DNA from: Parapedobacter tibetensis
Lineage (GTDB): Bacteria > Bacteroidota > Bacteroidia > Sphingobacteriales > Sphingobacteriaceae
DNA length: 64,000 bases
Reading direction: 5' to 3'
Assembly: GCF_024704835.1 (NCBI RefSeq)
Contig: NZ_JAMXBE010000014.1
Coordinates: 1 to 64,000 of the forward strand
Made by a program: the position numbers and the translations under genes. Positions 11,201 to 18,753 of this stretch are shown here, piece after piece; within the stretch, counting starts at the first letter, position 1; every line of letters starts with the position of its first letter. The notes under the pieces are model-generated. The model saw nothing but the letters and a program-made list of their open reading frames with translations, made no database searches and was not told the DNA's origin.

Positions 11201-11372
11201 GTCGAATAAGATGATGATGCAGCATTTGCGGGTATATGCCTCAGCGCGTAATGTGCTGACACTTAAAAAGAACTGGGGTAAGGACAGATTTACCAGTTTT
11301 GATCCGGAGATGCCGGGCTATGGCTACTTGACGCCTTTTTTTGCGACCCTTGGACTTAACGTTACCTTCTAA
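8223..11372 (+). CDS. SusC/RagA-type TonB-dependent outer membrane transporter (locus 1)
   Basis: 1049 residues. Signal peptide, then a carboxypeptidase-regulatory-like domain (VRGQVMEEGTNEPLVGVSV), then a plug with the SusC signature VLKDAASASIYGARASGGV, then a 22-strand barrel ending in the usual aromatic-rich strand (LGLNVTF). There is no STN signalling domain, consistent with the absence of a sigma/FecR pair here. It imports oligosaccharides captured by SusD, using TonB energy. The susD start follows 11 bases after the stop. The substrate cannot be told from the transporter itself. Confidence 0.95.
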   Translation: MKSFFYAMDKILLTCLLLGIAVHSNATMGAHGARQGKIVRGQVMEEGTNEPLVGVSVHVKGTTAGTVTNHAGRYEINVASDEAILVFSYTGKKTVERFVNDLTVIDVVMTNDETMLSEVYIGYMTQRKADLTGSIAMATASDIEKNPSANAMKSLQGKLAGVHITTNGGNPSEGVNVQIRGLSSLSGEVRPLIVLDGMPTENLNLRDINAGDIESIQVLKDAASASIYGARASGGVILIQTKKGKVGQTKVEYNGSVALSKVIDKPTLMNAEQYGVATFRAYAYDEAVYGIPISLPGTYDFTWHRDANGRPVLDAVKPAEWLNPEQTVRGSDTDWLGELLQPAMMTNHQLTISSGTERSRSLFSLGYYDNEGTQIHTFFRQYSIRTNTEYNLINNRLKIGENLAVSYLQYKDGNEMRWALINPPAVPVYDINGGWAGAAGFDDFTNPIRVLTDSKGNISNYVKIIGNVFADLTIWNGLSARTQFGVDYGNAYNRNVDKLWSETGGRNSDGENYVGNSQSHPLSYVWTNTLSYSMSTDRHSLDAVAGVEYTRFVQEGFSARREGIYLEDRDFAHIGVTTGTKYSLGSSADEYVYFSLFGKANYVYNQKYLFSATLRRDGSSLFGANNRYAVFPAFSAGWRISSEPFMQRHEVISDLKIRAGWGTNGSVQGLPRGYTSTPFTTDYFGTSYPIEGNETGPLYSGYRRTWLGNPDLKWETTTQTDVAVDFGLLDNRINGSLGYYFKKTRDILVQTPYIAAMGEGGEPWINGADMNNRGIEFEIGYRNDPRHAFQYAISANVGTYKTKIVSLPENVINKYPGDGVHDLVLGRTPNILYGLVADGIFKTREEVDSHAEQPGKAIGRIRYKDLDGNGIVQELHDRAYIGIMDPDFFGGITFDLNYRNFDMNVFFQGVFGNKVDNIWKRESDLWNITVPAHKNHPNRILDAWSFDNPSADIPAISNSTQNAEHRFSSYFVEDGSYLKLRNIELGYTLPSAVSNKMMMQHLRVYASARNVLTLKKNWGKDRFTSFDPEMPGYGYLTPFFATLGLNVTF

Positions 11373-11383
11373 ATTTTTTTACC

Positions 11384-13141
11384 ATGGAAAAGTTTAAATT
11401 CTTCATATTTTCCTTCGCGCTCACGTTGACGGCGATAGGTTGTGCTGATTCGCTTAATGTGGCACCCAAACAAGTATTGGACGAGTCGCTGCTAACAAAA
11501 CCAAGTGATATGGAAGGTTTTGTGTCAGCGGCTTATGCCAGGATGACAGACATCCCGTCATTTGATTCGCCCTTTTCACCTTGGTGGACAGGTTCGATGC
11601 GGTCTGACGACTCCTATAAAGGAGGGGGCGGGACATGGGACGGCGACGGTTGGCACTTCATGGAGACGTTTGTCGGCGTAACGCCAAACGGATGGCCGCT
11701 CGATTATCCCTGGTATGTATCCTACCAGATCATACAGCGGTGCAATACCGCGATCCAAAAGTTGCAGAACATCACGGAAGAGGAATTTCCGCAAAAAAAT
11801 GCCCGGATCGGTGAAGTGACGTTTATCCGGGCTTTCACCCATTTCAGGCTCAAACAGTTTTTCAAGTATATCCCCTATATCGATGAACATGTGGTAGGAA
11901 CCTCGGCTGAGTTTGAAGCGGTCCCTAACAGGGAACGGGACCGACCCAACGACCAATATTTATGGGAACGTATTTTGGCTGATTTTAAAGAAGCGGAAGT
12001 GCTACTGCCGGAAATCCAGCCGAAGAAAGGAAGGGTAGACAAGAATGCAGCAACGGCAATGGTGGCGAGAACACTGCTGTTTATGGCATACGAGCAGGAC
12101 GACAGGAATAGCGTGGTAAACATCAATATGGAGCGGCTGACCGAAGCGTTGGTTTATCTGGATAAGTTAACCGACCAGGAAGGGGCAAAGGTTGGTCTAC
12201 AAGCTGATTTCGCCGATAATTTTGATATCGCTTTTGACAATAATACGAAGGAATCAATTTGGGAAATACAGTATTCCATTGACGACGGCAGCTCAACGGG
12301 AGGGAAAATAAACAGGGGAGAGGGATTGAACCATCCATTCCAGTGGGGTGGATTCCAATGCTGTGGATTCCACCATATAAGCTATAATATGGGTAGTGCT
12401 TTTAAAACCGGACCTGATGGGCTACCGCTGTTCGATACCTACAACAACGGCAGCTATGCCGATGGAGATGATGCGTTTTTTGGCCAGAATACGTTCGACC
12501 CACGTTTCAGCCATACGGCGGTCGCCCCCGGACAGCCTTGGAAATATAACCCCAATCTGCTGTTTGAAACAGCCGGAATCCGAAATGGTGCTGAATACGG
12601 TTACCTGAAATCCGTAAAGGAGTTGGTGCCGCCGGATTGCAATTGTTTATTATACGATGGGTGGCAGTTTAATTCGATGAACAAGCAGATGATCAGGTAC
12701 GATGAGGTGTTACTGTGGAAAGCGGAAGTGCTTATCCAGTTGGATCGGTGGAACGAATCCTTGGGGTTGATCAACAAGATTCGTGAAAGAGCCGCGAACA
12801 GTACGGGCCGTTTAGTGAAAAAAGATGGGTCGCCTGTATTGAATTATAAAATTGAACCATACAAGCCGGGCATAAACTGTACATGGGATAAGGATTTTGC
12901 GTGGAAAGCATTGCAATGGGAAAACCGCCTTGAAATGGCCGGTGAAGGACGCCGCTTCTTTGACCTGCAGCGTTGGGGGATTTTGACGCAAACGATGAAT
13001 GACTATTTTGCCGTTGAAAAAAACAGGTTTCCGTGGATGGGCATCGCACGCTTTACCGCCGGGCGTGATGAATATTTCCCCATACCACAAGCCCAAATCA
13101 ATTGGGCAAAAGGTAATTATACACAGAATGTGGGATATTAA
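11384..13141 (+). CDS. SusD/RagB-type surface glycan-binding lipoprotein (locus 1)
   Basis: 585 residues with a lipoprotein signal (TAIGC), a helical TPR-like SusD fold, the motif AFTHFRLKQFFKYIPYID, and the typical C-terminal run ALQWENRLEMAGEGRRFFDL...YFPIPQAQINW. SusD caps the SusC barrel and binds glycan at the cell surface. It is in an operon with susC (11-base gap) and is followed 17 bases later by a small lipoprotein gene. It is longer than average for SusD. Confidence 0.94.
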   Translation: MEKFKFFIFSFALTLTAIGCADSLNVAPKQVLDESLLTKPSDMEGFVSAAYARMTDIPSFDSPFSPWWTGSMRSDDSYKGGGGTWDGDGWHFMETFVGVTPNGWPLDYPWYVSYQIIQRCNTAIQKLQNITEEEFPQKNARIGEVTFIRAFTHFRLKQFFKYIPYIDEHVVGTSAEFEAVPNRERDRPNDQYLWERILADFKEAEVLLPEIQPKKGRVDKNAATAMVARTLLFMAYEQDDRNSVVNINMERLTEALVYLDKLTDQEGAKVGLQADFADNFDIAFDNNTKESIWEIQYSIDDGSSTGGKINRGEGLNHPFQWGGFQCCGFHHISYNMGSAFKTGPDGLPLFDTYNNGSYADGDDAFFGQNTFDPRFSHTAVAPGQPWKYNPNLLFETAGIRNGAEYGYLKSVKELVPPDCNCLLYDGWQFNSMNKQMIRYDEVLLWKAEVLIQLDRWNESLGLINKIRERAANSTGRLVKKDGSPVLNYKIEPYKPGINCTWDKDFAWKALQWENRLEMAGEGRRFFDLQRWGILTQTMNDYFAVEKNRFPWMGIARFTAGRDEYFPIPQAQINWAKGNYTQNVGY

Positions 13142-13158
13142 CAGAAAACATCGAAATC

Positions 13159-13569
13159 ATGGTAAAGTTAGTTCATGTAGTTGGTGTAGCGCTCAGCGCC
13201 ATCTTGTTGGTAGGTTGCTACGATAGGGATATTATCGATTATAAGGAGTTTGGCTATTCCTTGCCCAACGTGAAAAATTTGGCATACTCCAGACAGGGGG
13301 ATTTAGTCACATTGACATGGGAAATACCCGAAAGTATCTCGGCTGGCTTTAGAAGGCCCCTAGAGGTGAGCATACAAAAAGTAGAGAATGGGGTCTACAG
13401 GGAAATAATCATGGTGCATGGCGAAAGTACATCACGTGACATTGCCATCGACGCCAACAAAACGTACCGGTTTGTGGTTAAGCTAGCGGGGTACCTCACG
13501 GATGATGTACGAGCAACGGGAAAACCGGATAGGGTCTATTCTGAAGGCGAGGTCCTTGAGATTCAGTGA
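13159..13569 (+). CDS. Small lipoprotein, fibronectin-III-like (possibly DUF4945)
   Basis: 136 residues. Lipoprotein signal ending in LLVGC (Cys 20), then a single beta-sandwich reading like a fibronectin type III module (LTWEIPES..., YRFVVKLAGYL). Tightly spaced between susD and the DUF4185 gene (17 and 10 bases), so it is co-transcribed. I recall DUF4945 proteins occurring in similar positions, but cannot confirm the family. It is probably an accessory surface glycan-binding protein; that is inference. Confidence 0.6.
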   Translation: MVKLVHVVGVALSAILLVGCYDRDIIDYKEFGYSLPNVKNLAYSRQGDLVTLTWEIPESISAGFRRPLEVSIQKVENGVYREIIMVHGESTSRDIAIDANKTYRFVVKLAGYLTDDVRATGKPDRVYSEGEVLEIQ

Positions 13570-13579
13570 TAATTGATAG

Positions 13580-15010
13580 ATGAATCTAGGGTATATCAAA
13601 AAATATAGGCTATGTGTAGCTTTTGCCTGTTGCGCGCATCTGTTCGCTGCATGTAGCAAAGGTGATGGCAATAAGCTTGGTGAGCCAACGGATGAGATAA
13701 CCGCTGCGGAAACCAGCCTTATTCCAGACAGGCACACAAAGGTCGTATCGACTGTGTTGAGTTTTGTGGATCTCGATGCGATAGATCATATCATGGTCAA
13801 GAAAAGTGGGGGAGACCATTACCCGGTTCGCATAGGCCGGCAAGAACTTTCATCGCCCTATGCGTTTCATTACACCATCCAGCAATCCGATCCGGAATCT
13901 TTCAGGTTGGTGCTGGTTGCTTATTATAGAAATGGGAATGTATCGAAAGAACTTTCCTTGAACGTGGACAACCGTTGGGGATTTTTTATCCGGGGTGCTA
14001 GTCGTGTAGCCCGTGTGACGGGCAGGACAATGGCAGGCGAAAATTTCCCCAGTCCGAACAATACGGCGGCAGCATGGAATGTGGGCGGGACTGATCTTGG
14101 TGTCATATGGGAGATGGAACAAGGGAAGTATGGGTTTTTTTTTGGCGATACATTCGGAAGCGATTTTGTACCCAACCAAGCTAATCCGGGACCTAATGGG
14201 GGGAGTTGGCGATGCAATGTATTGGCTTTTTCGGATGACAATAACCTGGAAGACGGACTTTCATTGAGCGGTATGGTTACAGGTAACGGTGGGAATGCCC
14301 GGGAAATTATATATGGTGGAAAAGACCAGTCGGGCAATGGCGACTGGACATCCATCCCTACGGCAGCCATCCGGGCAAACGGGATTGACTACGTGCACTA
14401 TTTCAATATTAGAAATTGGACAGGGTGGGTTACAAATTATTCAGGGATATACAAATCTACGGATAATGGTCAGACATGGACGAAATGCGAAGATGCCGTG
14501 TTCTCGTCAAACAGTAAATTCGGACAAGGTGGCTATTTCAAGAAAGATGGCTATGTGTATATGATGGGTACCGAAACAGGTCGGGATAGCCCTGCGTACT
14601 TGGCACGTTTCCGGGAATCCGACATCGAAAATCCGGATGATTATGAATATTGGAACAGCTCAACCGCCCAATGGATAAAAGGTGACGAAAGCCAGGCGAC
14701 GATCCTAATAAACGATAAGGTGGGGGAGTTATCTTTCATCTATAATGATAAACACGAAAAGTGGATAGTTGCCTATTTCAATGGCGATCGATATAATATA
14801 ACCATGCGCACGGCCGTAGATATCGTCGGCCCCTGGAGCGAACCTTATGAATTGGCGGCCGGCAGTGAATATGCCCAGTTGTATGGTTCGTACTTCCATC
14901 CATTATCGACTTCCGGTGATCACCTGTATTTCCTGATGTCCATGTGGATGCCTTACAATGTCTTCCTGATGAGGGCTGAATTGGCCGACATGGGTAGTTT
15001 TGCAGATTAA
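13580..15010 (+). CDS. DUF4185 lipoprotein, possible GH183-related arabinan-acting enzyme
   Basis: 476 residues. Lipoprotein signal (LFAAC), an N-terminal beta domain (to about 140), then a DUF4185 propeller with the hallmark GGTDLGVIWE...YGFFFGDTF and repeated blade words such as YKSTDNGQTWTKCED. Known: some DUF4185 proteins are endo-D-arabinofuranosidases (GH183), found in mycobacteria and in a Dysgonomonas glycan locus; others are uncharacterised. Here it is the only hydrolase-like protein directly in the susCD operon, so it is likely the surface enzyme of locus 1. The D-arabinan substrate is inference. Confidence 0.8.
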   Translation: MNLGYIKKYRLCVAFACCAHLFAACSKGDGNKLGEPTDEITAAETSLIPDRHTKVVSTVLSFVDLDAIDHIMVKKSGGDHYPVRIGRQELSSPYAFHYTIQQSDPESFRLVLVAYYRNGNVSKELSLNVDNRWGFFIRGASRVARVTGRTMAGENFPSPNNTAAAWNVGGTDLGVIWEMEQGKYGFFFGDTFGSDFVPNQANPGPNGGSWRCNVLAFSDDNNLEDGLSLSGMVTGNGGNAREIIYGGKDQSGNGDWTSIPTAAIRANGIDYVHYFNIRNWTGWVTNYSGIYKSTDNGQTWTKCEDAVFSSNSKFGQGGYFKKDGYVYMMGTETGRDSPAYLARFRESDIENPDDYEYWNSSTAQWIKGDESQATILINDKVGELSFIYNDKHEKWIVAYFNGDRYNITMRTAVDIVGPWSEPYELAAGSEYAQLYGSYFHPLSTSGDHLYFLMSMWMPYNVFLMRAELADMGSFAD

Positions 15011-15024
15011 CCCAATTGGGTTTT
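15009..15024 (+). terminator. Weak hairpin after the DUF4185 gene
   Basis: Arms AACCC and GGGTT around AATT start at the stop codon and run into TTTTAT. A 5-base stem is weak; it may separate the susCD-DUF4185 unit from the DUF1080 gene. Confidence 0.3.
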
Positions 15025-15081
15025 ATGATTAAAATAAAACGTTCAATGGTTTAAATTGATTATTTTTCCACATTATGCGCT

Positions 15082-15819
15082 ATGTGGTGGATAAAAAACA
15101 GTAAAGAAATGGCAATAATTTTTTTCCTTAGGAGTACTATACTAGCATACGGTAAGCTACTATGCAGTGTTGGTTTGAGTTGTACGATATTGGCCGGCTG
15201 TTGTGCGGCTTGCGCACAGCAAAAGACTAAACCTGAAGGGGGAGTGGGCAAAACGGTAGCGCTGTTCGATGGGGAGACGCTGACAGGCTGGAAATCCGTG
15301 GATCCCGATGACGGACATTATTGGTCGGTAATGGATAGCCTGATCACTGGGGGGGATGGAGAGACCCCGGTGCCCAAAAACACTTATCTCCGGACAATCC
15401 GGGAATACGGGGATTTCGAGTTCAGGTGCCTGTTCCGCCTTTCGGGTGACCACGGAAGCGGTTTTATCAACAGTGGGATCCAATACCGTTCGAAAGTGGT
15501 TGACAACGATATTGTGGGTTATCAGGCCGATATCGGAAGGGGCCATTGGGGTGATCTTTATGACGAGCATCGCAGGGGGCTGTTGGTGCCCGGTGATTTG
15601 AATACACTGCGGCATATCCTTCATGAGGATGGGTGGAACAGTTATATTATCCGGGTTCATGGCATGCACCACGAGCTTTACATCAATGGTGTAAAAACGG
15701 CTGACTATATCGAAAAGGATCCGAATATCCCATCAACGGGTGTAATCGCATTCCAGCTCCACAGCGGCGGGGCAGCGAAGCTCCAGGTGAGGGATGTGAC
15801 CATTACGGAATGGCCATGA
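15082..15819 (+). CDS. DUF1080 lipoprotein, 3-keto-disaccharide hydrolase family
   Basis: 245 residues. Lipoprotein-type signal (ILAGCCAAC), then a LamG-like jelly roll with the DUF1080 words LFDGETLTGW, GDFEFRCLFRL, NSGIQYRS and GYQADIG. Family knowledge: DUF1080 proteins include 3-keto-disaccharide/3-ketoglycoside hydrolases, which cleave glycosides after C3 oxidation. A dehydrogenase-like fusion downstream would provide such an oxidation step. A later in-frame ATG at 15109 is a possible start. It lies 71 bases after the DUF4185 gene with only a weak hairpin between them. Confidence 0.85.
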   Translation: MWWIKNSKEMAIIFFLRSTILAYGKLLCSVGLSCTILAGCCAACAQQKTKPEGGVGKTVALFDGETLTGWKSVDPDDGHYWSVMDSLITGGDGETPVPKNTYLRTIREYGDFEFRCLFRLSGDHGSGFINSGIQYRSKVVDNDIVGYQADIGRGHWGDLYDEHRRGLLVPGDLNTLRHILHEDGWNSYIIRVHGMHHELYINGVKTADYIEKDPNIPSTGVIAFQLHSGGAAKLQVRDVTITEWP

Positions 15820-15862
15820 TGGTATCAATCTTTTAAGTAATATGATACAAAATAACGAAGAA

Positions 15863-15891
15863 ATTGAGACGATACCGCTTCTTTATTTTTG
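15863..15891 (+). promoter_or_regulatory. Internal promoter before the cupredoxin-dehydrogenase gene
   Basis: -7 TATTTTTG (15884-15891) is perfect; a TTG at 15864-15866 lies 17 bases before it. Transcription would start near 15898, upstream of the preferred start at 15964. It suggests that the last two genes of locus 1 can be expressed separately. Confidence 0.5.
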
Positions 15892-15963
15892 AAATAGCCA
15901 CTACTTTTAATGGACAATTATACCCCTAGATTTTATTACATTTACAGTATAACCAAATTGAAC

Positions 15964-18753
15964 ATGTATTTACGTTTATCCCACATTGCCTTCTTATTTC
16001 TGTTTGCTGCGTTTGTTGCGGCTTGTTCCGGCGATTCTGATTCGGCAGATTCACAGCAAATTGACCGCGAATACGTACTGGATGCCAAGATGATTGGCTA
16101 TACCGGAATCGGTGGCGACATAGACGGCAGGATGAATCCCGTACTTCGTGCGAAAAAGGGCGAGCGCGTGAAAGTTTCCCTGATCAACGGGGAGTTGATG
16201 GCCCATGACATCGTATTGGAAAAGGCGGGGGTCAAAAGTGAAACCATGCTGGAAGAAGGTGATACGACAAGTGTCATATTCAAAGCCATGGAAGATGATA
16301 TTTACTATTGCAGCCTTCCGGGCCACCAGATGGTCATGCGGGGACAGTTTAAGATCGTCGAGGATTTCGAAGCAGCTATAGTGAGCGACAATTGGGGTGT
16401 TTCTCCCCGGAAGGACGGCAGGCCCCTGAATTTCGGTTTCGAGCGCGGCAACCTGCAGGACTGGCAGGCAACGGGTAATGCATTTGGTCCCAAATCGGTG
16501 ACCTACGATCCAGCCCCGTGGTATCCGGATAGTGCGGTGCTGAAGCAATCGGGCGACTACTATGTGAGCAGTGGGGGCACGTTGAATTATCAAGCTACGG
16601 GCATGCTTACTTCAACATCATTTAAGGTGACGCACCCTTGGGCATCGTTCAAGGTAACGGGGGGCGCCATGGAAGGTTTACGGGTAGAGCTCGTGGATGC
16701 GGTTGCGGATACGGTCGTTTTTAAGATTTCGGGGTATGTCACCGAAAGTGAGCCAAGCAATCCGGCACATGCCGCATTCCGCCCGGTCGTGGTAGATCTC
16801 ATGCGTTACAGGAATAAAGAGCTATACATCCGCCTGGTTGACGACGAAACCGGTACGGTGCCCGAAATCCCTTACATTGCCGACAACCCTTGGGCCCATA
16901 TTTCGTTCGATGACTTCCGGTTCCACGAGGAAAGGCCTTCCTATGCCAATGAATTACGGCCTGACGACGTAGTGATCCTTCCGGCGAAAGACGTGGTGCC
17001 CAATGCAGGGCTTTCGGGTGCCGAGGCGGCGAAAGTCATGGAACTTCCCGACGGTTTTTCAGTGACGCTGGCGGCAGCTGAGCCTGATATCATTCGCCCG
17101 ATCGCGTTTACCCTGGATGACCGGGGTAGGTTGTGGGTTGTAGAGGCACATACTTATCCGGTGCGTGCCCCTGAAGGGCAGGGCAGAGACCGGATTTTGA
17201 TTTTTGAGGACACCAACGGTGATGGTGTGCTGGATAGCAGGAAAGTCTTCATGGAAAAGCTTAACATGGTCAGCGCAATCGCACTGGGTTTTGGCGGGGT
17301 GTGGCTGGGTGCCGCACCATACCTCATGTTTATCCCGGTTGATTGGGAAAAGGATGCCCCGGCCGGGGAACCGCAGATCCTGCTCGACGGCTTTGCCTAC
17401 GAAGATACCCATGAGGTACTCAACACCTTCAAATGGGGCCCCGATGGCTGGTTATACGGAACACAGGGGGTATTCACGCACTCCAATGTAGGGAAACCGG
17501 GGGCACCCGATAAGGAACGGATACCGATCAATGCGGGTGTATGGCGATTTCATCCCACCAAACATGAATTTGAAGTTTTTTCCCACGGTATGAGCAATCC
17601 CTGGGGAATTGATTTCAATGACCATGGACATACATTTGCGACGGTCTGCGTGATCCCTCATCTGTTTCACATGATACAGGGGGGAAGGTACCATCGCCAA
17701 GCCGGAGAGCATTTCAATCCCTATACCTATGAAGATATCAAAACCATCGCCGACCACGTGCACTGGTTGGGCGACAGGGGGCCGCATGCTGGGAATTTCC
17801 GCTCTGCCGCCGCAGGTGGCGGACATGCGCATGTGGGAGCCATGTTTTACCTGGGGAACAAACACTGGGGTATCAATAGGAATGCGATTTTCATGAATAA
17901 TATCAATGGTTTCCGCGTAAATATGGACATCACCAAACGATTGGGGTCTGGTTATACGGCGAGCCATGGGAAGGACTTTATCAATACCAATGATTTTTGG
18001 TCGCAATGGCTGAATTTCCAGATCGCACCCAGCGGATCGGTGTATGTGAATGATTGGTATGACAAAAACCAGTGCCACAGCCCGAATCCGGATGTCCACG
18101 ATAAGACCCTGGGCCGTATTTTCAGGATCAGCCACCGGGAGGATAAGTGGGTAAGCGTTGATCTGACTAAAAAGACCGATCAGGAGCTGGTGGAATACCA
18201 ACTCCATGAAAATGAATTTTATGTGGTACACAGCCGCCTCCTATTACAGGAAAGAGGGGCCAATGATGCGGTGCGTGATGGATTGTGGAAGATTTTTAGT
18301 GACAATCCGGATGTCACCCGGAAACTGCGCGCATTGTGGGCATTGCATGTAACAGGAGGGATTAATGAAAAGCAATTGTTGGATTTGCTGGACCATGACG
18401 ATGAAAATATACGTGCCTGGGGAATCCAATTGCTTGCCGAAACGAAAGATGTGTCCGCGGATGCACAGCGCCGTTTCGAGCGGCTGGCCAAAGATGATGC
18501 CTCGGCATTGGTGCGGCTACACCTTGCTTCCGCTCTCCAACGGATGGAACCGAACAGCCGGTGGGGTATCCTCAAGAACCTGAGCATGCACGAAGAAGAT
18601 GCCGGCGACCAAAACATACCGTTGATGGTGTGGTACGCTTTGGAGCCATTGGTTGCACTTGATGCCAACCGCGCCTCTGATTTGGCAAAAGCAGCCAAAT
18701 GGCCGGTTTTGCAGGATTTTGTTGCCAGGAGGATTGCAGATGGAAAACGATAA
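15964..18753 (+). CDS. Lipoprotein fusing cupredoxin, PVC-type dehydrogenase propeller and HEAT repeats
   Basis: 929 residues from the chosen ATG, which starts a clean lipoprotein signal (AFVAAC); an upstream in-frame ATG at 15910 would add 18 residues and spoil it. Domains: type-1 copper cupredoxin (about 35-140) with candidate ligands His81, Cys116, His121 and Met125 (YYCSLPGHQMVM, azurin-like spacing); a beta-sandwich (about 155-325); a propeller of the PVC-type membrane-bound dehydrogenase family (about 350-720; LPDGFSVTLAA, DDRGRLWVVEAH, WGPDGWLYGTQG); HEAT-like helices to the end. The usual C-terminal cytochrome c is absent (no CxxCH), so copper may replace haem as electron carrier. The substrate is probably a sugar; this is unproven. 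Confidence 0.8.
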   Translation: MYLRLSHIAFLFLFAAFVAACSGDSDSADSQQIDREYVLDAKMIGYTGIGGDIDGRMNPVLRAKKGERVKVSLINGELMAHDIVLEKAGVKSETMLEEGDTTSVIFKAMEDDIYYCSLPGHQMVMRGQFKIVEDFEAAIVSDNWGVSPRKDGRPLNFGFERGNLQDWQATGNAFGPKSVTYDPAPWYPDSAVLKQSGDYYVSSGGTLNYQATGMLTSTSFKVTHPWASFKVTGGAMEGLRVELVDAVADTVVFKISGYVTESEPSNPAHAAFRPVVVDLMRYRNKELYIRLVDDETGTVPEIPYIADNPWAHISFDDFRFHEERPSYANELRPDDVVILPAKDVVPNAGLSGAEAAKVMELPDGFSVTLAAAEPDIIRPIAFTLDDRGRLWVVEAHTYPVRAPEGQGRDRILIFEDTNGDGVLDSRKVFMEKLNMVSAIALGFGGVWLGAAPYLMFIPVDWEKDAPAGEPQILLDGFAYEDTHEVLNTFKWGPDGWLYGTQGVFTHSNVGKPGAPDKERIPINAGVWRFHPTKHEFEVFSHGMSNPWGIDFNDHGHTFATVCVIPHLFHMIQGGRYHRQAGEHFNPYTYEDIKTIADHVHWLGDRGPHAGNFRSAAAGGGHAHVGAMFYLGNKHWGINRNAIFMNNINGFRVNMDITKRLGSGYTASHGKDFINTNDFWSQWLNFQIAPSGSVYVNDWYDKNQCHSPNPDVHDKTLGRIFRISHREDKWVSVDLTKKTDQELVEYQLHENEFYVVHSRLLLQERGANDAVRDGLWKIFSDNPDVTRKLRALWALHVTGGINEKQLLDLLDHDDENIRAWGIQLLAETKDVSADAQRRFERLAKDDASALVRLHLASALQRMEPNSRWGILKNLSMHEEDAGDQNIPLMVWYALEPLVALDANRASDLAKAAKWPVLQDFVARRIADGKR

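Noticed and set aside
18653-18739. Upstream start of the FG-GAP gene
   Set aside because: It would place the hydrophobic signal inside the protein; the ATG at 18740 has an AGGAGG and directly precedes the signal sequence.
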